From contig JAIRTK010000008.1 of NCBI GenBank assembly GCA_031254955.1, forward strand, positions 1-22,703: DNA of 22,703 nt, in the 5' to 3' direction. The notes beneath the pieces are model-generated. The model had not been told where the DNA came from and searched no databases. It saw only the letters and a program-made list of their open reading frames with translations. The translations under genes and the position numbers were made by a program. This document shows, piece by piece, positions 22,517-22,703 of this stretch. Position 1 is the stretch's first letter; each line of letters begins with the position of its first letter. Source of the stretch: Opitutaceae bacterium (lineage in GTDB: Bacteria; Verrucomicrobiota; Verrucomicrobiia; Opitutales; Opitutaceae).

Positions 22517-22703
22517 AAACCCTCCGCGCACCAACACTCTGCCTTGCGCGCCGCGTCTTCTCCGCCCTCCTCCTGACGCTCCTCGCCAGCGGCGCCATCA
22601 CCTCGCCCACGCACGCCGCGAAAAAGAAAAGTGAAAATAAACCGAAACGCGCCATCTCCACCACTTCCGGCCATAAACTCGAATGGGAAATGTCCTACGG
22701 CGG
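22513..22703 (+). CDS. Secreted protein, 3' end beyond the window
   Basis: The ATG at 22513 overlaps the previous stop. The product begins MKTLRAPTLCLARRVFSALL, a hydrophobic stretch and the cleavage-like THAA, then a lysine-rich segment (KKKSENKPKR) and TTSGHKLEWEMSYG where the window ends. It is a signal-peptide protein exported to the periplasm or beyond. The 63 visible residues do not identify a family. Coupling to the small lipoprotein suggests a joint operon under the control region at 22281-22357. Confidence 0.65.
   Translation, partial: MKTLRAPTLCLARRVFSALLLTLLASGAITSPTHAAKKKSENKPKRAISTTSGHKLEWEMSYG

Overview
The window looks like a chromosomal segment of a GC-rich Gram-negative bacterium, most likely a Verrucomicrobiota member of the Opitutaceae type. 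This placement is an inference. It rests on high GC, start codons with little or no Shine-Dalgarno signal but AT-rich leaders, many secreted proteins and lipoproteins, and intergenic spaces packed with dispersed palindromic repeats. No rRNA, CRISPR array, integrase or complete insertion sequence is visible. One tRNA and one decayed transposase are present.

Layout. 1-1398: 3' part of a YfbK-type von Willebrand A protein. 1852-3716 (minus): a secreted ankyrin-repeat protein split by a one-base frameshift. 3854-4921: a secreted M23 peptidase, divergent from it. 5086-8311: lutA-lutB-lutC for lactate oxidation, with two unusual repeat-filled spacers. 8312-9050: a nest of palindromes with no gene. 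9051-9380 (minus): a small ribbon-helix-helix-like protein. 9520-15635: five co-directional envelope genes (COG3014-type, YcfL-type, LpoB-type, a large unassigned periplasmic protein, a FlgT/CsgG-like protein) separated by palindromic elements. 16117-17412 (minus) and 17500-19065 (plus): divergent cinA and uvrC, both unusual. 19066-19990: repeats and a dead transposase tail. 20075-20995 (minus): phosphatidylserine decarboxylase. 21214-21289: tRNA-Thr(CGT) with promoter and terminator. 21409-22703: a lipoprotein, an XRE regulator with an AT-hook-like tail, and two overlapping small secreted proteins, the last cut by the window end.

The lut genes form a pathway from L-lactate to pyruvate. The 9520-15635 group looks like an outer-membrane/periplasmic assembly related to LpoB-YcfL neighbourhoods of other Gram-negative bacteria. 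A small DNA-binding protein lies divergently upstream, with a palindrome in the shared spacer.

The most novel material is a family of modular palindromic elements. Related terminal inverted repeats (core ACTGATGTTACGCG) enclose different internal palindromes at 8692-8812, 10991-11147, 13964-14165 and 15811-16028, with a half copy at 19328-19381. At 8446-8925 several palindromes are nested inside one another. Also worth checking are a compact UvrC without the cysteine cluster and a CinA whose amidase domain has lost conserved residues.
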